From assembly GCA_944474755.1 (NCBI GenBank), contig OX104118.1, positions 88,333,860-88,397,859 of the forward strand: a stretch of 64,000 nucleotides of DNA. Direction: 5' to 3'. A model generated the notes under the pieces. That model saw nothing but the letters and a program-made list of their open reading frames with translations, made no database searches and was not told the origin of the DNA. The stretch's first letter is position 1. The number at the start of each line of letters is the position of its first letter. The translations under genes were made by a program, and so were the position numbers. This DNA is from Limnoperna fortunei (taxonomy: Eukaryota; Mollusca; Bivalvia; Mytilida; Modiolidae). Below, one piece after another: positions 1 through 12,019 of this stretch.

Positions 1-2055
1 GTTAGAGGCTATTGTGAGAATAGGTTTTACAATAGCTTATAGGACAGGTGCTTAAGATGAGAGTAAGAGGCTAATGGGAGCATAGGTTTTACAATAGCTT
101 ATAGGACAGGTGCTTAAGGTGAGAGTTAGAGGCTATTGTGAGAATAGGTTTTACAATAGCTTATAGGACAGGTGCTTAAGATGAGAGTTAGAGGCTATTG
201 TGAGAATAGGTTTTACAATAGCTTATAGGACAGGTGCTTAAGATGAGAGTAAGAGGCTATTGGGAGCATAGGTTTTACAATAGCTTATAGGACAGGTGCT
301 TAAGGTGAGAGTAAGAGGCTAATGGGAGAATAGGTTTTACAATAGCTTATAGGACAGGTGCTTAAGGTGAGAGTATGAGGCTAATGGGAGAATAGGTTTT
401 ACAATAGCTTATAGGACAGGTGCTTAAGGTGAGAGTTAGAGGCTATTGGGAGAATAGGTTTTACAATAGCTTATAGGACAGGTGCTTAAGGTGAGAATTA
501 GAGGCTATTGGGAGCATAGGTTTTACAATAGCTTATAGGACAGGTGCTTAAGGTGAGAGTAAGAAGCTAATGGGAGAATAGGTTTTACAATAGCTTATAG
601 GACAGGTGCTTAAGATGAGAGTAAGAGGCTATTGGAAGAATAGGTTTTACAATAGCTTATAGGACAGGTGCTTAAGGTGAGAGTTAGAGGCTATTGGGAG
701 CATAGGTTTTACAATAGCTTATAGGACAGGTGCTTAAGGTGAGAGTAAGAGGCTATTGGGAGCATAGGTTTTACAATAGCTTATAGGACAGGTGCTTAAG
801 GTGAGAGTTAGAGGCTATTGGGAGCATAGGTTTTACAATAGCTTATAGGACAGGTGCTTAAGATGAGAGTAAGAGGCTATTGGAAGAATAGGTTTTACAA
901 TAGCTTATAGGACAGGTGCTTAAGATGAGAGTTAGAGGCTATTGTGAGAATAGGTTTTACAATAGCTTATAGGACAGGTGCTTAAGGTGAGAGTTAGAGG
1001 CTATTGGGAGCATAGGTTTTACAATAGCTTATAGGACAGGTGCTTAAGATGAGAGTAAGAGGCTATTGGGAGAATAGGTTTTACAATAACTTATAGGACA
1101 GGTGCTTAAGATGAGAGTAAGAGGCTAATGGGAGAATAGGTTTTACAATAGCTTATAGGACAGGTGCTTAAGGTGAGAGTAAGAGGCTATTGGGAGAATA
1201 GGTTTTACAATAGCTTATAGGACAGGTGCTTAAGATGAGAGTAAGAGGCTATTGGGAGAATAGGTTTTACAATAGCTTATAGGACAGGTGCTTAAGGTGA
1301 GAGTTAGAGGCTATTGGGAGAATAGGTTTTACAATAGCTTATAGGACAGGTGCTTAAGATGAGAGTAAGAGGCTATTGGGAGCATAGGTTTTACAATAGC
1401 TTATAGGACAGGTGCTTAAGGTGAGAGTAAGAGGCTATTGGGAGCATAGGTTTTACAATAGCTTATAGGACAGGTGCTTAAGGTGAGAGTAAGAGGCTAT
1501 TGGGAGCATAGGTTTTACAATAGCTTATAGGACAGGTGCTTAAGATGAGAGTTAGAGGCTATTGTGAGAATAGGTTTTACAATAGCTTATAGGACAGGTG
1601 CTTAAGATGAGAGTTAGAGGCTATTGGAAGAATAGGTTTTACAATAGCTTATAGGACAGGTGCTTAAGGTGAGAGTTAGAGGCTATTGTGAGAATAGGTT
1701 TTACAATAGCTTATAGGACAGGTGCTTAAGATGAGAGTAAGAGGCTATTGGGAGCATAGGTTTTACAATAGCTTATTGGACAGGTGCCTTGGGTAAGAGT
1801 TAGAGAAGCATCATTTTTCATTTTTACAATACCTTATTGGACAGTTGACTAAGTCAAGGGTAAGAGGCAATTTGGATGATCAGCTTATAGGACAGGTTCT
1901 TAAGGTGAGAGTAAGAGGCTATTGGGAGAATAGGTTTTACAATAGCTTATTCGACAGTTGCCTAAGGTGAGAGTTAATGGCTATTGGGAGCATAGGTTTT
2001 ACAATAGCTTATTCGACAGTTGCCTAAGGTGAGAGTTAATGGCTATTGGGAGCAT
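1..2055. repeat. 62-bp minisatellite array
   Basis: About 29 near-identical 62-bp units run from base 1 to about 1790, each containing GGTTTTACAATAGCTTATAG. Three or four degenerate units follow to about 2055. Variation is limited to a few sites (ATTGTGAGAA, ATTGGGAGCA or AATGGGAGAA; AAGATGAGA or AAGGTGAGA), which points to recent homogenisation. The array continues past the left edge. It lies just upstream of the first visible lectin exon, so it is probably in an intron or upstream region of that gene. No coding potential is seen. Confidence 0.97.
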
Positions 2056-2179
2056 ATTCTTGATCATTTTGAGATTAATTAAAATTTAATATCGATGTCT
2101 CGTAGTAACTTCTAGGTTGTTGAGATTAAAGCTTCAACATTCTTAAAGTAGTGTCAGAAGTTTTGTTTTTCTATTTTAG

Positions 2180-2282
2180 ATAGCATGTTCTGGGTTATGT
2201 GGTAATCGAATAGCTGAATTTGACGATCATAACGAATATCGTGCAGTCATGCACCACTTCAAGCGGCTACATCCAAACGATG
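2180..2282 (+). CDS. C-type lectin-like gene, penultimate coding exon (partial gene)
   Basis: This 103-nt exon lies between a pyrimidine-rich acceptor (CTATTTTAG) and a GTATGT donor. It starts in phase 0 and encodes 34 residues beginning IACSGLCGNRIAEF, plus one base of a split codon. The pattern of cysteine, glycine, I/L-A-E and a run of helix-forming residues matches the middle of a C-type lectin-like domain (helix 2 and the segment before the core beta strand). Joined to the exon at 3346 it reads HPND-DLKLYVGAH, a natural fold continuation with matching phase (G + AT). Signal peptide and first cysteine would be in exons left of the window or hidden by the minisatellite. Confidence 0.82.
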
Positions 2283-2340
2283 GTATGTTATATGTAAAAT
2301 TCTAATACCCAAGGAGTCAAAAGACAATTTATGCAATTTT

Positions 2341-2790
2341 TAGACGAAACGCGCGTCTGGCGTAGAAACAAATTTTTGTTAACCTTGGTATCTTTGACGA
2401 GATTTTATTTGCAACCACTGGGTCGATGCCTCTGCTGGTGGACTGTTAGTCCCGAGGGTATCACCAGCCCAGTAGTCACACTTCGGTGCTGACAGGAAAA
2501 TCATTGATTCTAACAGTGATAAAGTCATTGTCTAAATTTACTGACCAGAAATTTCACAAAATATTTTAATTCTAAGGTTTTTTTCTATTTCAAGGTGTAG
2601 ATACATTAGTCGGATTTGATATAACGTCTTGGAATGTTGGTGATAAAAGCTCTACAACATCTTTATCATTTAGATTTTTACATATTGTTTGGGTTTGAGC
2701 GCCACTGATGAGTCTTGATTAGACGAAACGCGCGTCTGGCGTAGAAACAAATTTTTGTTAACCTTGGTATCTTTGACGACATTTTATTTT
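2341..2790 (+). mobile_element. Retrozyme-like element, 1.1 units, 379-bp monomer
   Basis: The same block (AGACGAAACGCGCGTCTGGC and about 45 bases after it) occurs at 2342 and at 2721, so the element is a slightly more than monomeric tandem repeat. The monomer from ribozyme cleavage site to cleavage site is 2358-2736, 379 bp. The second block carries a complete hammerhead motif; the first has only its 3' half, being truncated at 2341. Short non-coding units bounded by type I hammerheads are the hallmark of animal retrozymes, which are known from mussels. No ORF of its own is expected or seen. It is in the sense orientation inside the lectin intron. Confidence 0.82.
2699..2742 (+). ncRNA. Type I hammerhead self-cleaving ribozyme
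   Basis: All core parts are present in order: stem I 5' strand GCGCCA, core CTGATGA (2705-2711), stem II GTCT/AGAC with a five-base loop, core GAAA (2725-2728), a minimal helix III ACGCGCGT, cleavage triplet GTC with the cut after 2736, and stem I 3' strand TGGCGT. Stem I pairs over six positions with one G-U. The very short helix III is typical of retrozyme and Penelope-like ribozymes and usually means that cleavage works best in dimeric RNA. Confidence 0.88.
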
Positions 2791-3345
2791 TTATGCAAGG
2801 GTACTTACAAACTAACATGATAGCGACAAAGCCCTGAACAAAAACATATAAAACAAATACTGCCAGCAGTCTACGAACAAATAAACCCCAATACCAGCTA
2901 AGCTACGAACGATTAATAAATACACACAAATAAATACAGCACCTGCTTTTTTTAAAGCGGATAGGAACAAACAAACAGAAAATACATACATGTGTATAAA
3001 CAATAAAAAATAGACAATATCGTCAAGGCAACAACGAACAAACAAAATGAGCTAGAAATACAATAAACGAGCCAACTGGCCATATCGATAACCTAAGCAG
3101 TATCAAAAACATAATGAGATAGTCAGTCATGGCAAAAAAAAGAACAACAAGAAAGAACTAGGGATTGATCTAACAAACAAACAGACAATAACAATCAACA
3201 TACAAAAAAAGAAATTATCAGCAAATCAACACAATAAACTAGAAAATGTGTAAACATTGAATTCAAATCTTAAAAGATCTTGTATTAGCCAATCGTAATT
3301 GTGGTGTTGTGATAATTTATTCATGTTTCAACAATTGTTGTCTAG

Positions 3346-3587
3346 ATTTGAAACTTTATGTGGGTGCACATAAGAATGGTACCACATGGTTGTGGGAACA
3401 CAGTCATCACGTGGTTGATCCACATCTCTGGGTTTATGATGGTCATACTGGTCAAGGACCATGCCTTATGTCCACCTCCGGATGGAAACATTTGAACAAT
3501 GGGCAGACTGTTAAACATGAAGGACTGGTAGAAGTGTCATGTCAAGAGAAACATCGTCCCATTTGCCAGGTGCCAATAAATGACTAA
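3346..3587 (+). CDS. C-type lectin-like gene, last coding exon
   Basis: The exon starts after TTGTTGTCTAG in phase 2 and encodes 79 residues to a TAA at 3585-3587. The protein begins LKLYVGAHKNGTTWLW, matching the core strand of a C-type lectin-like domain. It then has VVDPHLWVYDG where calcium-binding lectins carry EPN or QPD, a GPCLM strand, and ends with VSCQEKHRPICQ, the usual paired C-terminal cysteines. Neither a canonical EPN/QPD triplet nor a WND motif is seen, so calcium-dependent sugar binding is doubtful. The likely product is a secreted or surface lectin-like protein, but the start and signal peptide are not visible. The ATG at 3309 is intronic and is not the start. Confidence 0.87.
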
Positions 3588-3591
3588 TAAA
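3586..3591 (+). promoter_or_regulatory. Possible polyadenylation signal overlapping the stop codon
   Basis: AATAAA at 3586-3591 overlaps the TAA stop at 3585-3587 of the lectin exon. Another AATAAA at 3575-3580 lies inside the last codons. Either would give an almost absent 3' UTR, so a site further downstream may be used instead. Confidence 0.35.
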
Positions 3592-3769
3592 TATATTGAG
3601 ACTGTTATATATACATGTACATGTAAATGATAGTTTGTAAACAATAATAGATTAAAATCATGCAACATTTTTCTCTTCCCCTTGGTGATTATAATGATTT
3701 TGTCCTGAATCTTTTTTTTTAGATTTTTTTATTCCGAAGTATATTGCTTCGACAATGTATTCCCCCTTT

Positions 3770-4022
3770 TTTGTGGAACATATTTTCAGACATCATGGTT
3801 TACTTTGCGGAATACATTCAGATATCGTGGTTTACCTTGCAGAACACATTTGCAGATATCGTGGTTTGCCTTACGGAACACATTTGCAGATATTTTGGTT
3901 TACCTTCCGGAACACATTTGCAGATATCGCGGTTTATTTTGCGAAACACATTTGCAGATATCGGGGTTTGCCTTGCAGAACACATTTACAGATATCATGG
4001 TCTTCATTGCGGAACACATTTA
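3770..4022. repeat. 34-bp tandem repeat
   Basis: About seven to eight diverged 34-bp units containing ACATTTGCAGATATCGTGG, each ending TTGCGGAAC or a close variant. The array is open in three frames of the + strand because 34 is not a multiple of three and stops are rare in the unit. Those reading frames are not genes. It starts about 180 bp downstream of the lectin stop. Confidence 0.92.
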
Positions 4023-4029
4023 GCTCCTA

Positions 4030-4940
4030 TGAACAAATGAAGAGTACATATAGGTCTGACCTAGGTTTTAGTCGATTGGTGGACTACGTTCAGTTAAAAT
4101 CGTGTCGGCCTTTCAAAGTCGAAAAGTAATTTTTGGAACAAATGTCAAAGTTGTTCAAAGTCTGTCAAAGAAGCCATAATGGAAAGGGACTGGTAAGCTC
4201 TTTGAAAGTCATATGGCATAGTCTGAGACGCGGGCTATGGTTTAAGCCCCCTAATTATATATAAAAGGTACATGTATGCCTACCGACGTTATTGTCCTAA
4301 AGTAAATTTACTGGACGCAATGTAAAATTTGTTCATGTCGGGCTATTTACGGATTCGTCGTTAGAATGTCATATGGCATAAAATTCCGAAAACACAATTT
4401 TTTTCCTACTCCATACGCCCCTAGTAACTTGTGGGCATTACCTTTCAACTGAGCTAAGACCTATTACGTGCTGTACATAATGAAAATAACAGGTAGGTTG
4501 TTCCCCTTTTCCATAAACCGTAATTAGACATCTTAATGCTTTGATCACAACACAAATTTCTCCTGAATCTCCGGTAGGTGGTGTCATAACGCTTGAATTC
4601 AACCAATTTAAGTATATCTGGAACTAGAACTAGTCTTGATTGATGGTGCGTACCACGCCTTTCTATGTACTGCATATTAACAAACAACACAAATTTGTTG
4701 ACCCAACCAAGGTATATTCAGCCCTACGTAGATGACCTATTACATATATATATGTATCGAGCTAAAAATTATACTTGTTCACATCCTATAAGCAGACGAG
4801 GACCTTTACATGAACATAGTAGACATTAAGGGGGGGAGGAATCCATACAGCCATCCAAAAGACGAAGAACGGGAGAGGATGTTGTGTGCCACGAAATGCT
4901 CAAGTTAGAGGAGGAGTTAACGCCACGTGTTCTCAAACGT
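4030..4940. other. Unassigned intergenic stretch
   Basis: No gene, RNA or clear mobile element could be recognised. A short motif GTCATATGGCATA occurs twice (about 4206 and 4368). The stretch has ordinary AT-rich composition. Confidence 0.5.
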
Positions 4941-4949
4941 GCTTTAAAT

Positions 4950-5640
4950 TTGCCCCCGTTTGAGTCCCTTTAAGTATGACACTGTTGGTTTCCCCATTAT
5001 GTCACTGTTGGTGTCCACAATTAGCATTCCCTCGTTGGCGTTCCTACTAAGTATGCCCCCTGTTTGCGTTCCCATTGAGTATGTCCCCGTTGGCTTTAGA
5101 AGTACATGTTAGTATGTCTGTGTTATCGACCCCATTTAGTATACACTGTTAATGTTCCCATTAAGAAGTATGTCACCGTTTGCGTCCCCATTAACTATGC
5201 CCTTGTTTTCATCCCCATTATGTATGCCTCAGTTTGCGTGCCAATTGAGTATGTCACTCAATGTCCCCATTCTGTCGCTGTTGGCGTCCACATTTAGTAT
5301 GACCCCGTTGACGTTCCCACTGAGTATGACCCCGTTGACGTTCCCATTGAGTATGACCCCGTTGACGTTCCCACTGAGTATGACCCCGTTGACGTTCCCA
5401 TTAAGTATGACCCCGTTGACGTTCCCACTGGGTATGACCCCGTTGACGTTCCCACTGAGTATGACCCCGTTGACGTTCCCATTGAGTATGACCCCGTTGA
5501 CGTTCCCACTGAGTATGACCCCGTTGACGTTCTCAGTATGACCCCGTTTACGTTCCCATTGAATATGACCCCGTTGACGTTCCCACTGAGTATGACCCCG
5601 TTGACGTTGAGTATGACCCCGTTGACGTTCCCATTGATCG
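4950..5640. repeat. 27-bp tandem repeat with a decayed left side
   Basis: From about 5290 to 5640 some thirteen 27-bp units (GAGTATGACCCCGTTGACGT core) are nearly identical. To the left, from about 4950, related but strongly diverged units are visible (TATGTCACTGTTGG and TATGCCCCCTGTTTGCG types). Because 27 is nine codons, both strands stay open and give repetitive translations; these are not considered genes. The gradient from decayed to homogeneous units suggests growth at the right end. Confidence 0.93.
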
Positions 5641-5729
5641 TATGTCTCCGTTGGCGTCAGAAGTACATGTTAGTATGCCTTTATTATCGTACCCTGATAG
5701 CGCTACCATTACATATGTCCTGGGTAGGG

Positions 5730-5965
5730 GGCCTCGGTGGCCGAGTGGTTAAGGTAGTTCCTCTACTATTGATCACGTGGTCTGTCAACACTGAGATTGT
5801 GGGTTCGAGCCTCACTGCGGGCAGGGTGCACTCTACTCCAATTTTAATTGAGAAGGATTTCCAGTTTTCCTACCGCAGATCGTGGGTTTTCTCCGGGAAC
5901 TCCGTTTTCCTCCCCCAATAAAAACTGGACGCCATGATATAGCTGAAAGTGGCCTTAAACCATAT
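5730..5965 (+). mobile_element. tRNA-derived SINE, near full length
   Basis: The head resembles a tRNA gene: box A TGGCCGAGTGG at 5738-5748 and box B GGTTCGAGCC at 5812-5821. The body then has TGCGGGCAGGGTGCACTC, CCGGGAACTCCG and a tail ACTGGACGCCATGATATAGC. The same family occurs at 14.2, 14.9, 17.1, 36.6 and 44.7 kb in this window. Box A to box B spacing and the non-tRNA body make it a SINE and not a functional tRNA gene. Confidence 0.88.
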
Positions 5966-7740
5966 CAAATAAACGTATGTCCTAGCGTCCATATTGAGTA
6001 TGAACCCGCTATAATTCAAAACTTGGGACCATACAGGGATGGTTCCCGGTGCTCGATCCACAGAGCAACTCAGCGCGTCCCCGGGTGGCGGATAGGGAGA
6101 TCCTCTCTTTTTTTTGGGGGGGGGGGGGGTTGTCCGGTCTTAAAACGGAAAACCCGGGCGTGGACCTTAGTGGGTAACATGATAAAGACCCTTATTGTAG
6201 ATTTCGAAAAAGAGTAGGCTCATTGTAGCCGCTACAAAAGGCTAAATACTCCGCCCCTACCCAAAATATTGCTTGCTGGGCGTAAAGCAAACATCCAATA
6301 AATCAATACAAAATGGTATACAATTAATAAAACATAACAGGAAATGATGTCAGTTGATAAAGTGTTGATAAAGGAAATAACAATACAGTGTAAAACGTTG
6401 GCAGAATTATAGTGTGAAGGCAACATAATAAATACACTAAAGTTTAAAGAATTCAACTGGGGCAATTTCTCCAACACAATTTCTGAACACAGTAAGTTGA
6501 TACATCGTAACTCTGTAAAATTCCAAATAGGATGTTATTGAAATATAAAAGCAGGTAACAGCTGATTTGATACGTTATCTAAAAATAGACACTTCACGAG
6601 TTCATATAAACTACGAGTTATTTCCCGTGTACCGTAATTATAAATGAAATATTTCCCGCAGTTTTTCATCAGAAAATCCGAAATCCGAAATTCACACCAT
6701 CAGGAAATATAACATAATATAAAATCTTGTTCTCATGTGACATATACACCTAGCAATGTCGCCAAAATTCTCGGATTTTTCTGACAAAGACATTAACAAA
6801 CTTCTGGCAGAAAAAACAATCAACTTGAAAATGTTCCACAAGATTAGAGTAAGTGTGCAAATCATCAGACACCTTTGGCCAGTACTTCGAATTTGATTCT
6901 GCAGTTTCCACTGCCATTAGAGACTTCACGATGATGTACACTATGGTTACTGCGATTTAGTTCGGAACTTATTACTCTCTGACGATCAATGCGATGGAAT
7001 ATGCCCTTTTTGTAAAACTAGCTGACTGGTATCTATAGGACGAATAAGTGTAGATCCGAACATGCAATTAAGTGTAATTTCGGACACCTAATTTATAGTA
7101 AAGTTGGGTGTACATGCGGCAGTATAAGTTATTACATGTATATGAGAAAATAACATTGGTTGCTTCATTACAAAGGACGGATCAAACAGGACGCAAAGTA
7201 AAAACAACAAAATACAATACTGATGTATATTTTAATTATTTGAAGTTTGCCACTACAAGTATCAATCTTACCACAAGTTAACCTTCGTAAAGGATGTATG
7301 AGAGAGAGACTTTCCTATTTCCCAGGGGGGGGGGGATTATTTTTGTTTATAACAACAATGCACTATATGATAATTTGTTTTAATCTGTGTTGTTTTCATT
7401 TATTTCACATTTTTTGTTTCCCAGAGGTTTAACACAATAGAGTTGTCTCCCCTGGTAGCAAATATACGGCAATCCGATACAGGGGTTATTGGGGGGTTGT
7501 TTCACTTGGAGGTTAGTTTTCTAGAAAACATTTCAGTTGTTTTATAATCAAATGACTGTTGGAAGGTAATAAAAAATCTGAAGTATAAAAATAAAATGTA
7601 CTAATACGTGATCGTCGGTGTCGGGCAGTTTTACATATGCATGGGGTACCTTAGGAAAATATTCTTGTACATTGACCACAACCATTTCTAATATTTGTAT
7701 TATATGGTTTTTAGTTTTTGCAAGAGAAATCATGACTTAT
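5966..7740. other. Unassigned stretch with a G-homopolymer
   Basis: No gene recognised. It includes an 8-9 T run followed by about 14 G (near 6116-6129) and a shorter G run near 7325. The remainder is AT-rich unique-looking sequence. Confidence 0.5.
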
Positions 7741-7744
7741 TGAG

Positions 7745-10255
7745 AGTTATGCAGTATCTATTGATCCCCATGAAGAGTTATGTCGTAGTACAACTGGGCT
7801 TACATTGATCTCCATGGAGAGTTATGTCGTAGTACAACTGGGCCTCCATTGATCTCCGTGGAGAGTTATGTCGTAGTACAACTGGGCTTACATTGATCTC
7901 CATGGAGAGTTATGTCGTAGTACAACTGGGCCTCCATTGATCTCCGTGGAGAGTTATGTCATATTACAACTGGGCTTACATTGATCTCCGTGGAGAGTTA
8001 TGTCGTAGTACAACTGGGCCTCCATTGATCTCCGTGGAGAGTTATGTCATATTACAACTGGGCCTCCATTGATCTCCGTGGAGAGTTATGTCGTAGTACA
8101 ACTGGGCTTACATTGATCTCCATGGAGAGTTATGTCGTAGTACAACTGGGCCTCCATTGATCTCCGTGGAGAGTTATGTCGCATTACAACTGGGCTTACA
8201 TTGATCTCCATGGAGAGTTATGTCGTAGTACAACTGGGCTTACATTGATCTCCATGGAGAGTTATGTCGTAGTACAACTGGGCCTCCATTGATCTCCGTG
8301 GAGAGTTATGTCGCATTACAACTGGGCCTCCATTGATCTCCATGGAGAGTTATGTCGTAGTACAACTGGGCTTACATTGATCTCCATGGAGAGTTATGTC
8401 GTAGTACAACTGGGCCTCCATTGATCTCCATGGAGAGTTATGTCGTATTACAACTGGGCTTACATTGATCTCCATGGAGAGTTATGTCGGATTACAACTG
8501 GGCTTACATTGATCTCCATGGAGAGTTATGGCGTATACCATCTGGGTTACCATTGATATCCATGGAGAGTTATGTCGTATAACATCTGGGGTTACCATTG
8601 TTATCCATGGAGAGTTATGTCGTATACCATCTGTGTGGGTTACCATTGATATCCATGGAGAGTTATGACGTATACCATCTGTGCGGGTTACCATTGATAT
8701 CCATGGAGAGTTATGCCGTATACCATCTGTGTGGGTTACCGTTGATATCCATGGAGAGTTATATCGCATTACAACTGGGCCTCCATTGATCTCCATGGAG
8801 AGTTATGTCGTAGTACAACTGGGCTTACATTGATCTCCATGGAGAGTTATGTCGTAGTACAACTGGGCCTCCATTGATCTCCGTGGAGAGTTATGTCGCA
8901 TTACAACTGGGCCTCCATTGATCTCCATGGAGAGTTATGTCGTAGTACAACTGGGCTTACATTGATCTCCATGGAGAGTTATGTCGTAGTACAACTGGGC
9001 CTCCATTGATCTCCATTAAGAGTTATGTCGTATTACAACTGGGCTTACATTGATCTCCATGGAGAGTTATGTCGTATTACAACTGGGCTTACATTGATCT
9101 CCAGGGAGAGTTATGGCGTATACCATCTGGGTTACCATTGATATCCGTGGAGATTTATGTCGTATAACATCTGGGGTTACCATTGTTATCCATGGAGAGT
9201 TCTGTCGTATACCATCTGTGTGGGTTACCATTGATATCTATGGAGAGTTATGACGTATACCATCTGTGTGGGTTACCATTGATATCCATGGAGAGTTATG
9301 ACGTATACCATCTGGGTCGGTTACCGTTGATATCCATGGAGAGTTATGGCGTATACCATCTGGGTCGGTTACCGTTGATATCCATGGAGAGTTATGGCGT
9401 ATACCATCCGGGTTACCATTGATATCCATGGAGAGTTATGGCGTATACCATCTGGGTCGGTTACCGTTGATATCCATGGAGAGTTATGCCGTTTACCATC
9501 TGTGAGGGTTACCATTGATATCCATGGAGAGTTATGTCGTATACCATCTGTGTGGGTTACCGTTGATATCCATGGAGAGTTATGACGTATACCATCTGTG
9601 TGGGTTACCATTGATATCAATGGAGAGTTATGACGTATACCATCTGGGTCGGTTACCGTTGATATCCATGGAGAGTTATGGCGTATACCATCTGGGTCGG
9701 TTACCGTTGATATCCATGGAGAGTTATGACGTATACCATCTGGGTTACCATGGATATCCATGGAGAGTTATGGCGTATACCATCTGGGTCGGTTACCGTT
9801 GATATCCATGGAGAGTTATGTCGTTTACCATCTGTGAGGGTTACCATTGATATCCATGGAGAGTTATGTCGTATACCATCTGTGTGGGTTACCATTGATA
9901 TCCATGGAGAGTTATGTCGTATACCATCTGTGTGGGTTACCGTTGATATCCATGGAGAGTTATGGCGTATACCATCTGGGTTACCATTGATATCCATGGA
10001 GAGTTATGGCGTATGCCATCTGGGTTGGTTACCGTTGATATCCATGGAGAGTTATGTCGTATACCATCTGTGTGGGTTACCATTGATATCCATGGAGAGT
10101 TATGTCGTATACCATCTGTGTGGGTTACCGTTGATATCCATGGAGAGTTATGGCGTATACCATCTGGTTTACCATTGATATCCATGGAGAGTTATGGCGT
10201 ATGCCATCTGGGTTGGTTACCGTTGATATCCATGGAGAGTTATGGCGCAAATCCA
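7745..10255. repeat. 2.5-kb minisatellite with two alternating unit families
   Basis: All units share a TTGATNTCCATGGAGAGTTA core. Family A (44 bp, with AGTACAACTGGGCCTCCA or GGGCTTACA) fills about 7745-8520 and 8760-9105. Family B (44-48 bp, with ATACCATCTGTGTGGGTTACC or CATCTGGGTCGG) fills about 8520-8760 and 9105-10255. The A-to-B boundary therefore occurs twice, which indicates an internal block duplication. Every frame reads through on both strands in places; these reading frames are repeat artefacts. Confidence 0.96.
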
Positions 10256-12000
10256 GTCGTGTAAGCCTAACATCAAGGCTTACATTATGTTCATACCATT
10301 TTATAGCAATGGTAGACAACTTCCGAATGCTTTATTCTAGCTATAAGAATAAATGATCAGGTTGAAGAACCAAAAAAATAAATAAAATTAAATATAAAAA
10401 ACAAAAAAATATTTAGTACTCAAAAATGAATTATTTTCATGGATGTACAGAACAAGGAGTTAAACTGTCATAGCTTAACAACAAGCACGTCAAAATATAC
10501 AGCATATGGTATTAAAAGATTTTGTACTTGACTAAAGACAGGAAATCAGAGACTTTCTGATGAAACTAAAAGGTGATATAATCCCGATTTAAAGGTGACA
10601 AAGAAGTGACGAGAAAACATATTCAGCTTTTGTCATAAATAAGATTTATTCAGCTAATCAGATTACTAGAACAATATATAATCTCACAGTGTTTTGTTAA
10701 CAGGTCTTCTGATGGTTCACGTATTGGTTATCATCAAATATTGCTGGTCATTGTATTAATTTCCAAAACGCGACTTAATTTCCGCTCAAAATTTCATATT
10801 GGTAAAAGAAAATCAAAGAACATTATTTGGATGAGATTGGAGTTGGTTTAGATCTCGCGTGATGACATGAGATCGGACTTAAAAAATCTGCCAATGTTTC
10901 AGGTGTATATAAAATTGAAAACCACATGACGGGCTGTCAACCCGGATACGGATATTAGACAGCAATCTTGTTAATTATCTAAAAGCATGCAACAAGTCAT
11001 AATCTGATATTGTGTTATGCTTGTTGGTTGAAACAAAATATTAAATTAAGTTTTAATTTGAAAATTGAACAGATAATAATTTCATTCTACATTGTGACCT
11101 TGTATAAAGCTGTTGCGCTGACAGTTCGGACAATACGTTGATGTGATATAGACATCGTTTCATCAGTTTATTACCTTTTCGTCTGTAATGAAGTATCTGC
11201 AGTTTATGTTTATTAACTGATTCACATATAAACTACTTTAAAGCCCGTTTGTAGTTTTACAAATAACAATTAAAACAAGATTTGACTCTCGTTTTATTTT
11301 GTCCCCGGGTCTTCCATATAGGTAGAACAGTAGTAAATGTTTTGGCTATAGTCAAAAACAATAACATTTCTGGGATTTGCATACCTTTCTAACATTCATC
11401 AGCATTTACCTGGACTAGGAAATTAATAAACTTTCATTCACAATTAAAAAAATATATGCCATATATATCCGTGACCAATTCTTTTTTTTCGCTAGTTAGA
11501 ACATTTTGAGACGCTCCCAATTTTACATGCAATTTCTAATGCAGTGAATGTAAAAATACTACATTGTTTAAAAAATTACCAAAATTTAATCTTGCAAAAT
11601 TTGATAAAAATTTTACCACTTTTTAAAACTTAATTTATGCAGGAGCTTACAGCTAAATATTGTACACAGCTAACCACTATTGACCAAATCAGAAAACAAC
11701 GTAGTATTCAGTACTGTACTTACACAATCTGGTAACCTGTTACTGGTACACATTTACTACTGTTATACCTGTAAGAGGTCTCGGGTCCATGTTCGGTATT
11801 AAGAGGGTGATTTTGTATCCTCAATTTCCATCATTTTTTATTTTATAAATGAGACAAATATTTCGCAATTTTCGTACAATTCTTTGATAGTGTAAATTCG
11901 CAAATTGCGATAGTATTTTTTCAAGAATTTAAATTTTACCAAAGATAACAAAACACATGTTTTTATTCTTTTTTCTGTTTGTTTATTTGGATTAAGTCTC
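10256..12000. other. AT-rich gene-free stretch
   Basis: No ORF with coding character, RNA gene or recognisable repeat was found in about 1.7 kb. There are several T and A runs only. Confidence 0.5.
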
Positions 12001-12019
12001 ACTGACTTTAGCATTAAGC

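Larger units (their letters stand above)
2283..3345 (+). other. Intron of the lectin gene
   Basis: The intron runs from GTATGT to TTGTTGTCTAG. It contains a retrozyme-like repeat (2341-2790) and an A-rich, T-poor stretch (about 2800-3240) with no conserved coding sequence. The reading frame between them, including the stretch at 2595-2700, belongs to the repeat family and not to the gene. Confidence 0.7.

Noticed and set aside
2590..2700. A candidate lectin exon reading GVDTLVGFDITSWNVGD after TTTCAAG
   Set aside because: The segment is part of the retrozyme-like repeat body that runs between the two ribozyme blocks. The exon at 3346 joins the exon at 2180 in phase and continues the domain better.
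3309..3345. ATG at 3309 as the start of the lectin protein
   Set aside because: The residues before 3346 have no lectin character and the position fits an intron end (TTGTTGTCTAG). The ATG is intronic read-through.
5290..5640. Long repetitive reading frames (MTPLTFPLS repeats) as a repeat protein gene
   Set aside because: They come from a 27-bp tandem repeat without stops, are open on both strands, and have no start context or conserved flanks.
5730..5825. Functional tRNA gene
   Set aside because: Box A and box B are present but the arms do not form a proper cloverleaf and the sequence continues into a shared SINE body with several copies in the window.
8482..10356. Many overlapping reading frames in the 44-48 bp minisatellite
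   Set aside because: They occur on both strands with the same repetitive translation and follow unit length, not selection.
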